Shown here: positions 35,901-44,138 of the stretch, piece by piece
Layout of the letters: the number at the start of each line of letters is the position of its first letter
Position numbering within the stretch: the first letter of the stretch is position 1
Source of the DNA: JBFGJY01 sp041576975
Lineage (GTDB): Bacteria; Pseudomonadota; Gammaproteobacteria; UBA4575
NCBI GenBank assembly: GCA_041576975.1
Contig: JBFGJY010000005.1
Span: forward strand, 1-62,658
Direction: 5' to 3'
DNA: 62,658 bases
The notes under the pieces: generated by a model
The model's input: only the letters and a program-made list of their open reading frames with translations
What the model was told of the DNA's origin: nothing
Databases searched by the model: none
Position numbers and translations under genes: made by a program

Positions 35901-36662
35901 ATAAGTAAACCAATTTGCAAAATTTTGTTTTGTGGCAGCATTTTGATCTCGAATTAAAAATTCGGTTTGTTCGCCATTCTCAAATAGACCATCCCCATCA
36001 TCGCTCCATGCAAAGTATTTAAAGCCAACTCCATTGATGCGATTGCCAGCTGTGTCCAGGCCCGTTTTATGCACCGTTAAATCAATAAAGTGTTGTGGGT
36101 TGTAGGGATTATCGGGTGCATTAGTAATATCGGCATTGCCAAATGGATTGCCATTAATATCTACACCCGCCCAAGGTTTATAAGTTTTAGTAGGATTAAA
36201 ATAAAATGGGTTAAATTGAAAATTTCGAAAGCGCCACGCATCATCATCTGCAACGTAGCAATTTTCACTGCCGGCTGCTGCAGGGATATTTGTATTTGTC
36301 GGAAAGGCAACTGCGTACGCGTAACCGCCAAAGGCGCTAGATTCCACTAAACAATTTGCATCTGCACCACCATCTCCATCATCAACACGTTGTGTAATTT
36401 CAGTAGGGAGCCCACTTCCATCGGGTTGCGGGGCATTAAATTTTCCACCGTTTAAGGCATCTTGTGTAAGCACCTCCCAATCCATACTGCCAGAGTCATT
36501 GTTGAAAATTAAAACATTGGGCGCGACAGATGGGGTCAGTTCTAGAGGAACATTAGATATATCCAAGGGAACTGCATAAGCATTCATAGCTACAGTACAT
36601 ATAAACATACATGCCAGACCATGCATGGATTGTTTGAATCTATGTATATAAGTAAGAGTCAC
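32922..36662 (-). CDS. pilY1: PilY1 tip adhesin, cluster A (divergent MIDAS)
   Basis: 1246 aa. Signal peptide cut near AYA|VPL (about 30). The MIDAS-like site reads FNNDSGSM (N55, S57, S59): the first metal-binding Asp of the DxSxS pattern is Asn here, unlike the other two copies. Shared features follow: FADVVMQFHERDL, YLRGDTTNEG near 654, VGANDGMLHAF, calcium loop DVDGNGTVD near 940, VGTGSYL, and EF-hand-like DVNIDGVFDADD. The start is uncertain: GTG 36662 lies 4 bp after the pilX stop with no Shine-Dalgarno, and ATG 12 codons later also leaves a signal peptide. Confidence 0.92.
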   Translation of the reverse strand: MTLTYIHRFKQSMHGLACMFICTVAMNAYAVPLDISNVPLELTPSVAPNVLIFNNDSGSMDWEVLTQDALNGGKFNAPQPDGSGLPTEITQRVDDGDGGADANCLVESSAFGGYAYAVAFPTNTNIPAAAGSENCYVADDDAWRFRNFQFNPFYFNPTKTYKPWAGVDINGNPFGNADITNAPDNPYNPQHFIDLTVHKTGLDTAGNRINGVGFKYFAWSDDGDGLFENGEQTEFLIRDQNAATKQNFANWFTYHRSREFIAKAITGEIVANNSSARVGYSTINQNAGIGLPVKLLNQSPQTGDKRALLDVIYQTNSIGGSPLRTSYVKVGRYFECLSGDIFNSAANSNPGDAACPLLDAPRGACQRNTSFVITDSIYDVLAPTVGNTDGDNNTELDGGAFADGFSNTFADVVMQFHERDLHGSLIDDVPVTNIDLNRDPSAPFLQPGDKLGQHLETNVIGIGLQGLGSVSANPSDPTAAFAWPNPITLDGIVDDLRHAAYNGRGQFFTTDDLTKLQADVQSVFSRVTTNQSSTTPVAFNTQIITESTLAFRTFSNLANNSGELAAQRVNTDGTFNEDLSGNPIFEWSAATELNGLSAASRLILTYSDEAATRGGRVFDAGPANGLTATQLNTLTTPAPANVSPPSNIAPIRTDYLRGDTTNEGVSFDDGDMRIRAPLTTSPENIVTGGKIGDIIHSTPVFVGAPPFASRFGGAFPSGAGNNYSEFVTTNQNREELIYVGANDGMLHAFKAADGVEKFAYVPNVLLRDLPQYTDPDYSHRFFVDSTPSINDAYILPTASASSREWRTVLVNGLGAGGKGYFALDITDPNNFDTSTVMWEFTEKDDGSIGNSDLGFTFSKPLIAMSNAVASGDQKWVAIFGNGINSTSANGNAVIYILFIEAGFNGWSSSDFIKIDTGIGKSTSVDGTTPNGISGVRGIDVDGNGTVDRLYAGDLQGNVYVTDISDSNSSNWALASNTNILFEAKFGSGFPRTIPQPITNRPTVIKHPTAPGFIVVVGTGSYLTKGDATSTDIQSLYGLWDDTLGTNLPIEMNSTTTELVEQKFTTSIDTITGLEVRTVSNNPVPYDNTGPNQVRGWYHDFNIPPPGGSAPDIQLPGERAVRELQLRGTQLFTNTATPQDPATCMPPSGGFGLSIDTITGGFDFAVLFDVNIDGVFDADDNLNGVNSISNIIVGTRFDSIPSDSSFVGDYRITQLSDGTIDRILVNPEVGGSAELLGRHSWKEIRFD

Positions 36663-36666
36663 AAGA

Positions 36667-37212
36667 TTAATCTATTGTCCTATCGGATCCATACACAGAC
36701 TGCAAAACAACTGCAGTGTTGTCGTTGCCTCCGGTACCGCTAGATGTAATGCGAAATAAATGTACGGTCTTGCTGGCTTCGCCTTCACCGTAATTTTCTA
36801 ATAGAACTTTTGGTGCAATCTGTGTTTCAGCGATGTGCTGTATAACAAAACGTGGTGGTGTATTGACATTAATCGGATTGAATCCGGCATAACTTCGTGA
36901 ATCACTTGCCGCCCAATTGATTGCAGACCAAATCATCTCGTATGTGTTGTCATATAGGCCATCACTACCATCATTATCGAACACATCTAAAGTAAGTGTT
37001 CCTGTGTCCAATAGGTCTTCACCTGCCTCCAGTGCTGCTTCGGCTGCTTGAAACGCAACCATGCCGTCACGAGTGTTCCCGGCCATGCGTTCTTCAAGTG
37101 TTGTGCTTTGCATCCCAGTAATAGCGATTAAGGACATCACCAATAGCATTATCAGGCCTACAAATAAAACTGCGCCTGTTTGGTTGACTATATTAGTTTG
37201 AAAATTCATCAT
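36667..37212 (-). CDS. pilX: Minor pilin PilX, cluster A
   Basis: 181 aa. NQTGAVLFVGLIMLLVMSLIAITGMQSTTLEERMAGN is the PilX N-helix and T..EERMAGN motif, then AFQAAEAALEAGE. The start ATGATG overlaps the pilW stop. No cysteines in the globular part, unlike the cluster B copy. Priming-complex subunit. Confidence 0.87.
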   Translation of the reverse strand: MMNFQTNIVNQTGAVLFVGLIMLLVMSLIAITGMQSTTLEERMAGNTRDGMVAFQAAEAALEAGEDLLDTGTLTLDVFDNDGSDGLYDNTYEMIWSAINWAASDSRSYAGFNPINVNTPPRFVIQHIAETQIAPKVLLENYGEGEASKTVHLFRITSSGTGGNDNTAVVLQSVYGSDRTID

Positions 37213-38279
37213 TAATTATTAGCGATTCGATTACGTAAATTTATTGTGGTATTGACAACATAGCGCAACTTTCTATCTGCAGGATGCGCAGGTGTAGAAG
37301 TGTCGGAAATTTGTGTCCCAGCAACGTTATAGGAATTAGTATCAATTTGTGTGGCAACTTCTTCACCTGTTGACATTAAAATCCCAAGCCGTACAGTAAT
37401 TACATTTAGCCATTCCGTTGCGGCAACATCATTCGCGGCTACATATCGATCTGCTACTTGATCGTTGTCAACATCAACCCCATAAAGAACTTGCATAGAC
37501 TCAACGCCTTCTAGTAATTCTTCTTCGTTCATTACTGCCGTCTCATTGGGGCCAGTCAATACTACTTGTAACACGCGTCGCTTTAGTGCGTTCACATTCG
37601 GATTCGTGCTACTGGGCGCAATATAATAAATGACAGGTTCATAAGGGGTGATTTGTGCATCATCACCATATATGCCTAAACTGGTAGTAGAGTTTCCAGG
37701 GGCGATTCCGCTATTTGTTCCGTAATCTATAGTCCCTGCACCAAATGCACTATCAGATATTTGAAAGATTGAGGCCTGCCTTGGATCGCAAACCAGTGCA
37801 ATTTCGCCTTTATCAAATTCTCCGTTTGGAAATGTATTTTGTAATGTAATTCTATTTGAGCTGTCATCGTGAATTGCAATTGTTGCAGCATATGCCCCAC
37901 CCTTTAAGATTGCGACAGCGTCAGTTCCTGCCACAACATCACTACTAATCTCAGTTGGGAAAGTACTTACACCTCCCTCATAGCCCCGTATTCCGAAATT
38001 AAAAAAATCTAAAAACCAATTAGTACTGCCATTAACTACATTTGAAAAAATCGGTGGCAATCGGCAGGGCATATAACCAGCCATACGTATATCGCGTGAC
38101 ATAAATTCCAGGCTAAAACGCATATTTTCCTGCAGTCGAGATAAATTATCAGTCATGCGATAGGTTTGTTTGCTGCTTAAATACATACCGGTCACACCAC
38201 TTACTAAAAACAAACCCAATAGCAACGCAACCATCAACTCAACGACAGAAAATCCTTGTTGTTTACTTCTTGTTTTCAT
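37212..38279 (-). CDS. pilW: Minor pilin PilW, cluster A
   Basis: 355 aa. QG|FSVVELMVALLLGLFLVSG with Glu at +5, SSKQTYRMTDNLSRLQENMRFSLEFMSRDIRMAGYMPC (PilW signature), and the C-terminal VITVRLGILMSTGEE and NTTINLRNR. The ATG overlaps the pilV stop (ATGA). A nearly full-length PilW like that of cluster C. Confidence 0.9.
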   Translation of the reverse strand: MKTRSKQQGFSVVELMVALLLGLFLVSGVTGMYLSSKQTYRMTDNLSRLQENMRFSLEFMSRDIRMAGYMPCRLPPIFSNVVNGSTNWFLDFFNFGIRGYEGGVSTFPTEISSDVVAGTDAVAILKGGAYAATIAIHDDSSNRITLQNTFPNGEFDKGEIALVCDPRQASIFQISDSAFGAGTIDYGTNSGIAPGNSTTSLGIYGDDAQITPYEPVIYYIAPSSTNPNVNALKRRVLQVVLTGPNETAVMNEEELLEGVESMQVLYGVDVDNDQVADRYVAANDVAATEWLNVITVRLGILMSTGEEVATQIDTNSYNVAGTQISDTSTPAHPADRKLRYVVNTTINLRNRIANN

Positions 38280-38782
38280 AACTCTGCCAAAACTGAAATT
38301 GTCTCGGTAGTACCACGGTCAATCCATTGAACTGTTACAGTAATATCGTTGCCAGCACGTGTGACGCTACCATCACCACTAGGGAGTATCGTCGTTAAAT
38401 TAAGTGGCGCAACACAAGCTGCATTGCCTGCATATGCCCCCAATCCACATTTCCACTGGGTAAGCTCAAAGGTAGCAAGTTGAGTAGTTGAACAGTTTGC
38501 ACTGGGTAATTGGCAATTGGTGAAGCTACCAGGTATAGATGACAGAGCCGAATCGTAGCCACCTGTAAGTGTTTCGGCTCGATTGGCTCGCATTTTGTCA
38601 ATTAAATCATATGCAAAGTAGGTTGCTTGTGTACGTAAATATGCATCGTAGTTACTGGTTAAACTAAACAACTGCATTCCAGCCATGCCTAATAATCCAA
38701 TCGACAACACAGCAAGTGCGACAAGCACTTCCATCAACGTAAAACCACGATTAGATATAATTTTCATTTTATTATGATTCAT
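38276..38782 (-). CDS. pilV: Minor pilin PilV, cluster A
   Basis: 168 aa from ATG 38782, which overlaps the fimU stop as ATGA. The leader is followed by RG|FTLMEVLVALAVLSIGLLGMAGMQLFSL with Glu at +5 and QATYFAYDLIDKMRANRAE. Cysteines at CQLPSANC and CGLGAYAGNAAC. An upstream TTG is in frame but unnecessary. A later ATG (MKIISNRG) would also give a normal leader. Confidence 0.9.
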   Translation of the reverse strand: MNHNKMKIISNRGFTLMEVLVALAVLSIGLLGMAGMQLFSLTSNYDAYLRTQATYFAYDLIDKMRANRAETLTGGYDSALSSIPGSFTNCQLPSANCSTTQLATFELTQWKCGLGAYAGNAACVAPLNLTTILPSGDGSVTRAGNDITVTVQWIDRGTTETISVLAEL

Positions 38783-39345
38783 AAACAAGTTGTAATTGGA
38801 TTGCCAGAGCCATCAAGTGGCACACCACTACTATTTTGCTGAGCAAGCCGGACTCTTCCGCTTATAACTACAAAGATAGCTCTGGATTTCGTTAAGTCCC
38901 CGTTTTTACACAGCACAAAACGTCCATTTCTATTAGCTCTGCCACTAGGTCTAAATGAAAGATCATCTACACCTCCACTGAAGTCAGCGCCAAGGGAAAG
39001 GTTTTGCGCAATGGCTGCATGTACACGTAGTATTTCATCAACTAGGTTGTCACGATCGCCATCTTGATCAATATCTTCAAAAATTATCCAGCCATTGTCG
39101 TAATTTGAGCCACTACATGTCGCCCCATCACTACTATGACAAATGGATATTCGCTGATTTCTTCTTACAGCTTCACTACGTGCAAAATTTAATGACGCGA
39201 CAATTTCATTAATATTGGCAGCGAGTTGGTTACGTTCGATTAAACGTTCAAAGCTGGGCAGGCCCAGAGTGAGGACGATTGCGGCTACTGCAATCGCAAT
39301 CATCAGTTCGACCAGTGTGAAACCAAAATGTTGTTTATGCATCAC
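38779..39345 (-). CDS. fimU: Minor pilin FimU/FimT (GspH-type), cluster A
   Basis: 188 aa. MMHKQHFG|FTLVELMIAIAVAAIVLTLGLPSF with Glu at +5, NEIVASLNFARSEAVRRN, and a FRPSGRANRNGRFVLC part with paired cysteines typical of GspH/FimT. First gene of the first cluster. The 590 bp upstream do not show the promoter layout of clusters B and C. Confidence 0.9.
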   Translation of the reverse strand: MMHKQHFGFTLVELMIAIAVAAIVLTLGLPSFERLIERNQLAANINEIVASLNFARSEAVRRNQRISICHSSDGATCSGSNYDNGWIIFEDIDQDGDRDNLVDEILRVHAAIAQNLSLGADFSGGVDDLSFRPSGRANRNGRFVLCKNGDLTKSRAIFVVISGRVRLAQQNSSGVPLDGSGNPITTCL

Positions 39346-39760
39346 TCACCAAATATTAGTGATGCGATAGTACGACGTGAAGCAGACTTGGTCTAAGCTA
39401 TACAGACCTACCCTTGTCTTTATTCTCAGTGGCTCTATAACTAGAGCACATTCCTTCCTGTAGCTTTCGCCGCGAAATATCGCGATCTATTATTTATTAA
39501 TAGCGTTTCGCCGATCTCTGACTCAACGCTAAATCTACTTAGTATTGTATTAGGTTCTTTAAGTAAATTCTTGTTCCAAAACGAAGTTTTTTTAATTTCC
39601 TATGTTATTGCTAGAACGTAAGTTTTTGACCACTTCAGTGAATTGCCCGGTTGCAGTACCACTAAAATTTAGTGTTTTGAAGTTATATTCCGTATGGAAT
39701 TTGAGGCTTAATACAGAATTTAGGGAACATCTGATCAGAACAGTTTTATTCTAGACAATT
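39346..39760. other. Long leader region upstream of cluster A, several inverted repeats
   Basis: No gene is seen. Inverted repeats include GCTCTA-TAAC-TAGAGC at 39434-39449, CGCGA-AATA-TCGCG at 39472-39485, a TAGCGTT/AACGCTA pair around 39503-39532, CACTAAA-A-TTTAGTG at 39660-39674 and ATTCC-GTAT-GGAAT near 39689-39702. The first has the same general shape and place as the palindrome of cluster B but different sequence. No confident -35/-10 pair could be fixed. Confidence 0.35.
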
Positions 39761-39788
39761 AAAAAACCCACGGCTTCCCAGCCGTGGG
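39761..39788 (-). terminator. Rho-independent terminator (minus strand)
   Basis: On the minus strand CCCACGGC / GCCGTGGG (39788-39781 and 39774-39767) forms an 8-bp GC-rich stem with a 6-nt loop, followed by TTTTTT. It would end transcripts coming from the envC-ctp-yibQ-yajL genes and so insulate the pilus block. The stem sequence also resembles hairpins common at ends of IS200/IS605-type elements. Confidence 0.75.
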
Positions 39789-39793
39789 TCTGA

Positions 39794-39889
39794 AAGCCTG
39801 CTTCCCTGTAGGCTTATGCATTTACAGTTTATTAAGCTAGTATTAATAGAATCGTGAACTTGTTCACGCAACTCGGGCAACCTGTTGCC
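39794..39889. repeat. Series of three further hairpins, possible relic of a hairpin-ended element
   Basis: Directly beside the terminator: AAGCCT/AGGCTT (39794-39799, 39810-39815), CGTGAAC-TT-GTTCACG (39853-39868) and GGCAAC-CT-GTTGCC (39876-39889). Four stems in about 125 bp is unusual for an intergenic region. No transposase is nearby. Confidence 0.4.
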
Positions 39890-39936
39890 ATGCATCGAAT
39901 TTAGGAGACCGATTATCTACAAGTGTAGAATATGAA

Positions 39937-40491
39937 TTAAGATGGCCGTTGCAAACTAGCTTCTACTTGATTGCGTTTGTCTCCTCCGACCAAACAAGAA
40001 ATTATCTCTAATGCAAAATCCATTGCAGTACCGGGACCACGTGATGTTAATATGTTTCCATCTTGTTGGACTGCGGAATTAGTAACTTCTGTTGTGTTGA
40101 GATTAAGAGCATCTAACACTCCTGGGTATGCAGTGGCCTTTTTATTCTCGAGCAAGCCTGCACTCGCTAAGACTTTTGGTGCCGCACAAATTGCTGCAAC
40201 GGATTTATTATTATTTACGGTGCGTTGTAAGATCTGATGAATTCGATCATCTTCGTTCAAATTATCAGCTCCCGGAAGACCACCTGGTAATATTACCATG
40301 TCAAACTCTTGATCCAGAACCTGATCTAGCGTGGTGTCTGCCAGGATCTTGGTACCACGAGATGCTGTGATGGGACGTTCATCCAAACTTGCTGTGACAA
40401 CATTAATCTCTGCTCTTCGCAGCAAATCGATTATGGTAACCGCTTCAAGTTCTTCGCAACCTTGGGCTAGAGGGACGAGTACGTTTGCCAT
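39937..40491 (-). CDS. yajL: DJ-1/PfpI family protein (YajL-like)
   Basis: 184 aa, one DJ-1/PfpI domain: VLVPLAQGCEELEAV with the conserved Glu near 15, VILPGGLPGADNL, and the nucleophile elbow AAICAAPKVLA with Cys near 106. Closest to the YajL/DJ-1 branch, proteins linked to oxidative or carbonyl stress and protein repair; their exact reaction is disputed. The start overlaps the end of yibQ by 25 bp, so the two are likely translated together. A terminator follows 150 bp downstream. Confidence 0.85.
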   Translation of the reverse strand: MANVLVPLAQGCEELEAVTIIDLLRRAEINVVTASLDERPITASRGTKILADTTLDQVLDQEFDMVILPGGLPGADNLNEDDRIHQILQRTVNNNKSVAAICAAPKVLASAGLLENKKATAYPGVLDALNLNTTEVTNSAVQQDGNILTSRGPGTAMDFALEIISCLVGGDKRNQVEASLQRPS

Positions 40492-41243
40492 TGTTTGGTC
40501 TTTGCTATTTCAATTAACTCACTGACTGTGACTAATTGTATATTTTGTTTGCCAAGTTGAGAGAGTTCCTGGTCAAGTACAGACATCGTTGTATCATAAG
40601 GATGACCTATTGCTAATGCATAACCCTGATGCTTAGCGACTTTCGCCAGAAGCTTTACTTGCTTCCTCACAAATTCTTTGTTATTCGCCTTGGTATCTAG
40701 AAACACGTCACGCACTAAATTCGGGATATGATAATCACTCGCAATTTTACCAGCGATGGTATTAGTTGTAGTTTTACTATCGATAAAATAAAGATAGTCA
40801 TCTCGATTAGCAATGGTTTGCATTAATAAATTCATATGGCCTGCATGTCGAGTTAAAAAACTGCCCATATGATTATTAATTCCTCGTGCAAAAGGAATTG
40901 CATCAATACTAATATTCACTGTGAGCGTAAATTCATGTTTAGACATAGCCGTAGTTAATGCACCAAGACCTAGCCGTTGCTCCTCCTCAGCTTGCATCGG
41001 CAGATGCACCAGGATTTCTTTACCATTTCGATGCGCAAGTTGAGCTAATTGTATAGAGTAAGGCCGTGCTGGAAGAATTGAACATGCGATCGGCCATCGG
41101 GAATTTATAACGCGTTCACCTGCACTAAGATTATGGCCAATGTCATCGATAATAATAGCAACTGCAGGCGACTCTGCGATCACCAAATGAAAAGGTATTA
41201 CAAAGAATAAACCGACTACTATCAGCTTATACAAAGATGCCAT
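40467..41243 (-). CDS. yibQ: Divergent polysaccharide deacetylase family protein YibQ
   Basis: 258 aa with an N-terminal signal segment. AIIIDDIGH near 28-36 carries the Asp pair. ILVHLPMQAE and GINNHMGS, and a C-terminal YALAIGHPYD, match the YibQ branch of the NodB-like fold (DUF610). Its place after envC and an S41 protease is the classic gammaproteobacterial neighbourhood (E. coli envC-yibQ). It is thought to act in the periplasm on the envelope; activity is unproven. 12 bp separate it from the protease gene. Confidence 0.87.
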   Translation of the reverse strand: MASLYKLIVVGLFFVIPFHLVIAESPAVAIIIDDIGHNLSAGERVINSRWPIACSILPARPYSIQLAQLAHRNGKEILVHLPMQAEEEQRLGLGALTTAMSKHEFTLTVNISIDAIPFARGINNHMGSFLTRHAGHMNLLMQTIANRDDYLYFIDSKTTTNTIAGKIASDYHIPNLVRDVFLDTKANNKEFVRKQVKLLAKVAKHQGYALAIGHPYDTTMSVLDQELSQLGKQNIQLVTVSELIEIAKTKQWQTYSSL

Positions 41244-41255
41244 GTGAATAGTTAA

Positions 41256-42587
41256 CTATGTAGTAGTTTTACTCGCATAGTTCATGCCTTTTAAAATCTT
41301 AAGTGCCTCTTCCAGCGCGTAATCTGTTGTATCATCATCACGCGCTTTAGGAATAGTTACTGTTGATTTTGGAGTTCTTATTTTGTCTTTATCTTTATCT
41401 TTGCTGTTATTTTCAAGATGGCCTGCTAAATCCGCCTCTGAAATTCTGCCGAAGCCTTTATTTTCATTTTCGTCATCATTCTCCTCTTGTAAAAGAATAT
41501 CCGGAACGATTCCTTCATTTTGGATCGATCTTCCTGCTGGGGTGAAATAACGTGCAGTCGTCAACTTTAATGCAGCATTGTCTTTCAGTGGCAAAATAGT
41601 TTGCACAGAGCCTTTACCAAAAGATGTAGTGCCTAAGATGGTTGCGCGATTATGATCTTGCATCGCGCCGGCAACAATTTCTGATGCCGATGCAGACCCT
41701 TGGTTAATCATCACAACTAACGGTGCGCCACTTAGAGAGTCACCAGTGCTTGCAGAATATTTTAATTCTGATTCTTCTACGCGTCCTTCGGTATACACAA
41801 TCAATTTGTTATCGTTTAGAAATACATCAGAGACACCAACCGCTCCAGTTAATACACCACCTGGGTTATTACGTAAGTCTAAAACCAAGCCTTTGAGTTC
41901 GCCTTCGTTATTCTTTTTCAAGCTCTCAATTGCATCTAACAGTCCGCGTGTTGTCTTTGATTGAAAATTAGAGATGCGTACATAACCAAATCCTGGTTCA
42001 AGAATGCGGCTTCTTACACTGCGTACTCGTATCACATCGCGAGTAATGGTTATGTGTACTGGGCCTTCTTCAGCTTCACGCACTATGGTTAAATCAATTT
42101 TCGAACCTTTTTTGCCGCGCATGAGTTTGACAGCTTCTTCTAAGGTCAAACCTTTTACGGACTTATCGTCCAACTTGATAATTAAGTCGCCTGCTTTTAC
42201 GCCAGCACGTGCAGCAGGCGTGTCATCAATAGGTGCAATTACTTTTACAAAGCCATTCTCCATTCCAACTTCAATACCCAACCCACCAAATTCACCAGAG
42301 GTGCCAATTTGAAGTTCACGAAATTGTTCTTCGTCTAAAAATGCTGAGTGCGGATCAAGCCCGGACAACATTCCACGAATGGCATTTTCTAGAAGATCAC
42401 TGTCATTAACCTCGGTTACATAATCTTGTTTGATACGCGCGTATACATCTGTGAAAACACGCAAATCCTCCAGCGGTAGATTCGCAATATTTTGTTTGTC
42501 AGCCCATACATTATGGGCTAAAGAAAAAGTAAGGCCGAATACCAAACCCAAAACTAACCCTATACCCATTGGGTTTTTGAACTTCAT
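41256..42587 (-). CDS. ctpA: Carboxy-terminal processing protease (S41, CtpA-type)
   Basis: 443 aa. Signal/anchor segment (GIGLVLGLVFGLTFSLAHNVWA), PDZ domain (about 85-170) with GGLGIEVGMENGFVKVIAPI and PAARAGVKAGDLI, then the tail-specific protease domain with the catalytic serine in GSASASEIVAGAMQD and the lysine in TSFGKGSVQ. The C-terminus is charged and repetitive (DEN/KDK). The start ATG 42587 has AGGAG 7 nt upstream; an ATG 30 nt earlier lacks one. It sits between envC and yibQ, a frequent gammaproteobacterial order. Confidence 0.92.
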   Translation of the reverse strand: MKFKNPMGIGLVLGLVFGLTFSLAHNVWADKQNIANLPLEDLRVFTDVYARIKQDYVTEVNDSDLLENAIRGMLSGLDPHSAFLDEEQFRELQIGTSGEFGGLGIEVGMENGFVKVIAPIDDTPAARAGVKAGDLIIKLDDKSVKGLTLEEAVKLMRGKKGSKIDLTIVREAEEGPVHITITRDVIRVRSVRSRILEPGFGYVRISNFQSKTTRGLLDAIESLKKNNEGELKGLVLDLRNNPGGVLTGAVGVSDVFLNDNKLIVYTEGRVEESELKYSASTGDSLSGAPLVVMINQGSASASEIVAGAMQDHNRATILGTTSFGKGSVQTILPLKDNAALKLTTARYFTPAGRSIQNEGIVPDILLQEENDDENENKGFGRISEADLAGHLENNSKDKDKDKIRTPKSTVTIPKARDDDTTDYALEEALKILKGMNYASKTTT

Positions 42588-42816
42588 GAATGTTCTCCTA
42601 GATTGTGCTTGTTCCATCTACTCATGGCTCCGTAATGTAAAGGAAAAAATGGATACGCACTTCATTGAGCCAATCTCTAATATGGTCATGTTACACGTAA
42701 AAGGTTCCAAAAATGATCTCTTTAGCAATGATTACACTGCTTTTATATTATATGTATATACAAACGCTTGCCTAGGACCAGTAAGCCGACTAGTGGGGCT
42801 CAAAGTGGATATGGGC

Positions 42817-44040
42817 TTAACCCGATTGTCTTGCCACTGCGGGTTTAGTACACCATTTTGCTGGGTTTATCGGCTTACCTTGCTTGCGAATCTCAAAATA
42901 TAAGCCAGGACGTGTGTTACCGCCACTGTTTCCTACGGTGGCAATAAGTTCACCAGCATTTACCCACTCTCCCGATTGTTTGTAAAGGCTTTGATTGTGA
43001 CCATACAAACTCATGTACCCATCGCCATGATCGACAATTATCAACAAGCCCAAGCCACGCATCCATTCTGCAAAGGCCACACGACCATGAAATATGCTGC
43101 GCACATTATTGCCCTCATTACTTGGAATAAAAACACCCTGCCAACTTATCTTACTACGTGCCGCATTACGCTTTTGCCCAAACTGATTATTGGGTTTCCC
43201 AACAACCGGCCAAAATAGTTTGCCTTCAAGAGCTTTAAACTCTTGCCCTTGATCAATGACTGGAATATTAGCTAAAACCTCGCGTATGCTTTTAACTAGC
43301 TCTTTTAGTTGTTTTTCATCTCTTTCAAGATGAGATAGATTAGCTTGTTCAGTAGAAACACTAGCACTCAAATTAGCTAATACAGATTTTCGCTTGTTTA
43401 GTTGTTGTTCTAATAATTGTTTTTCATTTAATAGATTTTTTTGGTACTGGTCCGCTAAATTTTGTTGCTCTACAATTTCATTTTGCACTTCGTTTACGGA
43501 TTGTAAAATTTGCGTAGCTTGCTCAATTTCATGCAACCGCGCACGGTGCAAGTAATCATAATAAACAAGAGTTCGGGCTAATTTTGTAGGTTCCTGCTGA
43601 TTAAGTAGCAACTTTAATTTTTCTTGTCCGCCGTATAAATACTCAGATCTTATTTGTGCATATAAAATGCTGCGGTGTTTTGACAGTTGCCCAAGCAATT
43701 CTTGCTTTTGCGTATCTAGACTATGAATTCGTTGTCGACTATTTTCCAGTGTCGTTTCAGTATCCCTGAGTTGTTGATTGAGTTGTCCGATAAGTTGTTC
43801 AGATTGTCGTAACTCTTTTTCAAGCTGACCGATCTCACCGCGATCCTTCTCAAGTTTGCGTTGGCTTTTTTGGATCTGTGCTTGTACGTTTGCAAGTTTT
43901 TTTTCCGCTTCTTGCTGAGACGGAGCGGCCTGCAAATCAATTCCAACACTCAACCAGCAGATAAGCGCTGAATAAATTACTACTCGCAAAATTGAAACGG
44001 CATTTTGATATAGTTTTGTATAGCAAATTTGATGTGTCAT
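42817..44040 (-). CDS. envC: EnvC-like murein hydrolase activator
   Basis: About 407 aa from ATG 44040 (an ATG 60 nt earlier is also open). Signal peptide, then a long coiled coil (about 40-260: Q/E/L-rich, KKLANVQAQIQKSQRKLEKD, LNQQLRDTETTLENS), then a LytM/M23 domain with HGDGYMSLYGHN and GELIATVGNSGG. The M23 zinc ligands are not conserved: the HxxxD motif reads WQGVF and the HxH reads GLYFE. So it is probably a non-catalytic activator of cell-division amidases like E. coli EnvC. Confidence 0.9.
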   Translation of the reverse strand: MTHQICYTKLYQNAVSILRVVIYSALICWLSVGIDLQAAPSQQEAEKKLANVQAQIQKSQRKLEKDRGEIGQLEKELRQSEQLIGQLNQQLRDTETTLENSRQRIHSLDTQKQELLGQLSKHRSILYAQIRSEYLYGGQEKLKLLLNQQEPTKLARTLVYYDYLHRARLHEIEQATQILQSVNEVQNEIVEQQNLADQYQKNLLNEKQLLEQQLNKRKSVLANLSASVSTEQANLSHLERDEKQLKELVKSIREVLANIPVIDQGQEFKALEGKLFWPVVGKPNNQFGQKRNAARSKISWQGVFIPSNEGNNVRSIFHGRVAFAEWMRGLGLLIIVDHGDGYMSLYGHNQSLYKQSGEWVNAGELIATVGNSGGNTRPGLYFEIRKQGKPINPAKWCTKPAVARQSG

Positions 44041-44138
44041 AAAAAACTTAATACCATCGATAAGCCCATGATTTAAAGGCTTTATTAATGTATTAGACAT
44101 TTATAATATTAGCCTATACTATATATGCATAAGTGAGT

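Noticed and set aside
42430..42903. A 157-codon plus-strand frame across the ctpA-envC gap
   Set aside because: It overlaps both clear genes on the other strand and shows no coding features.
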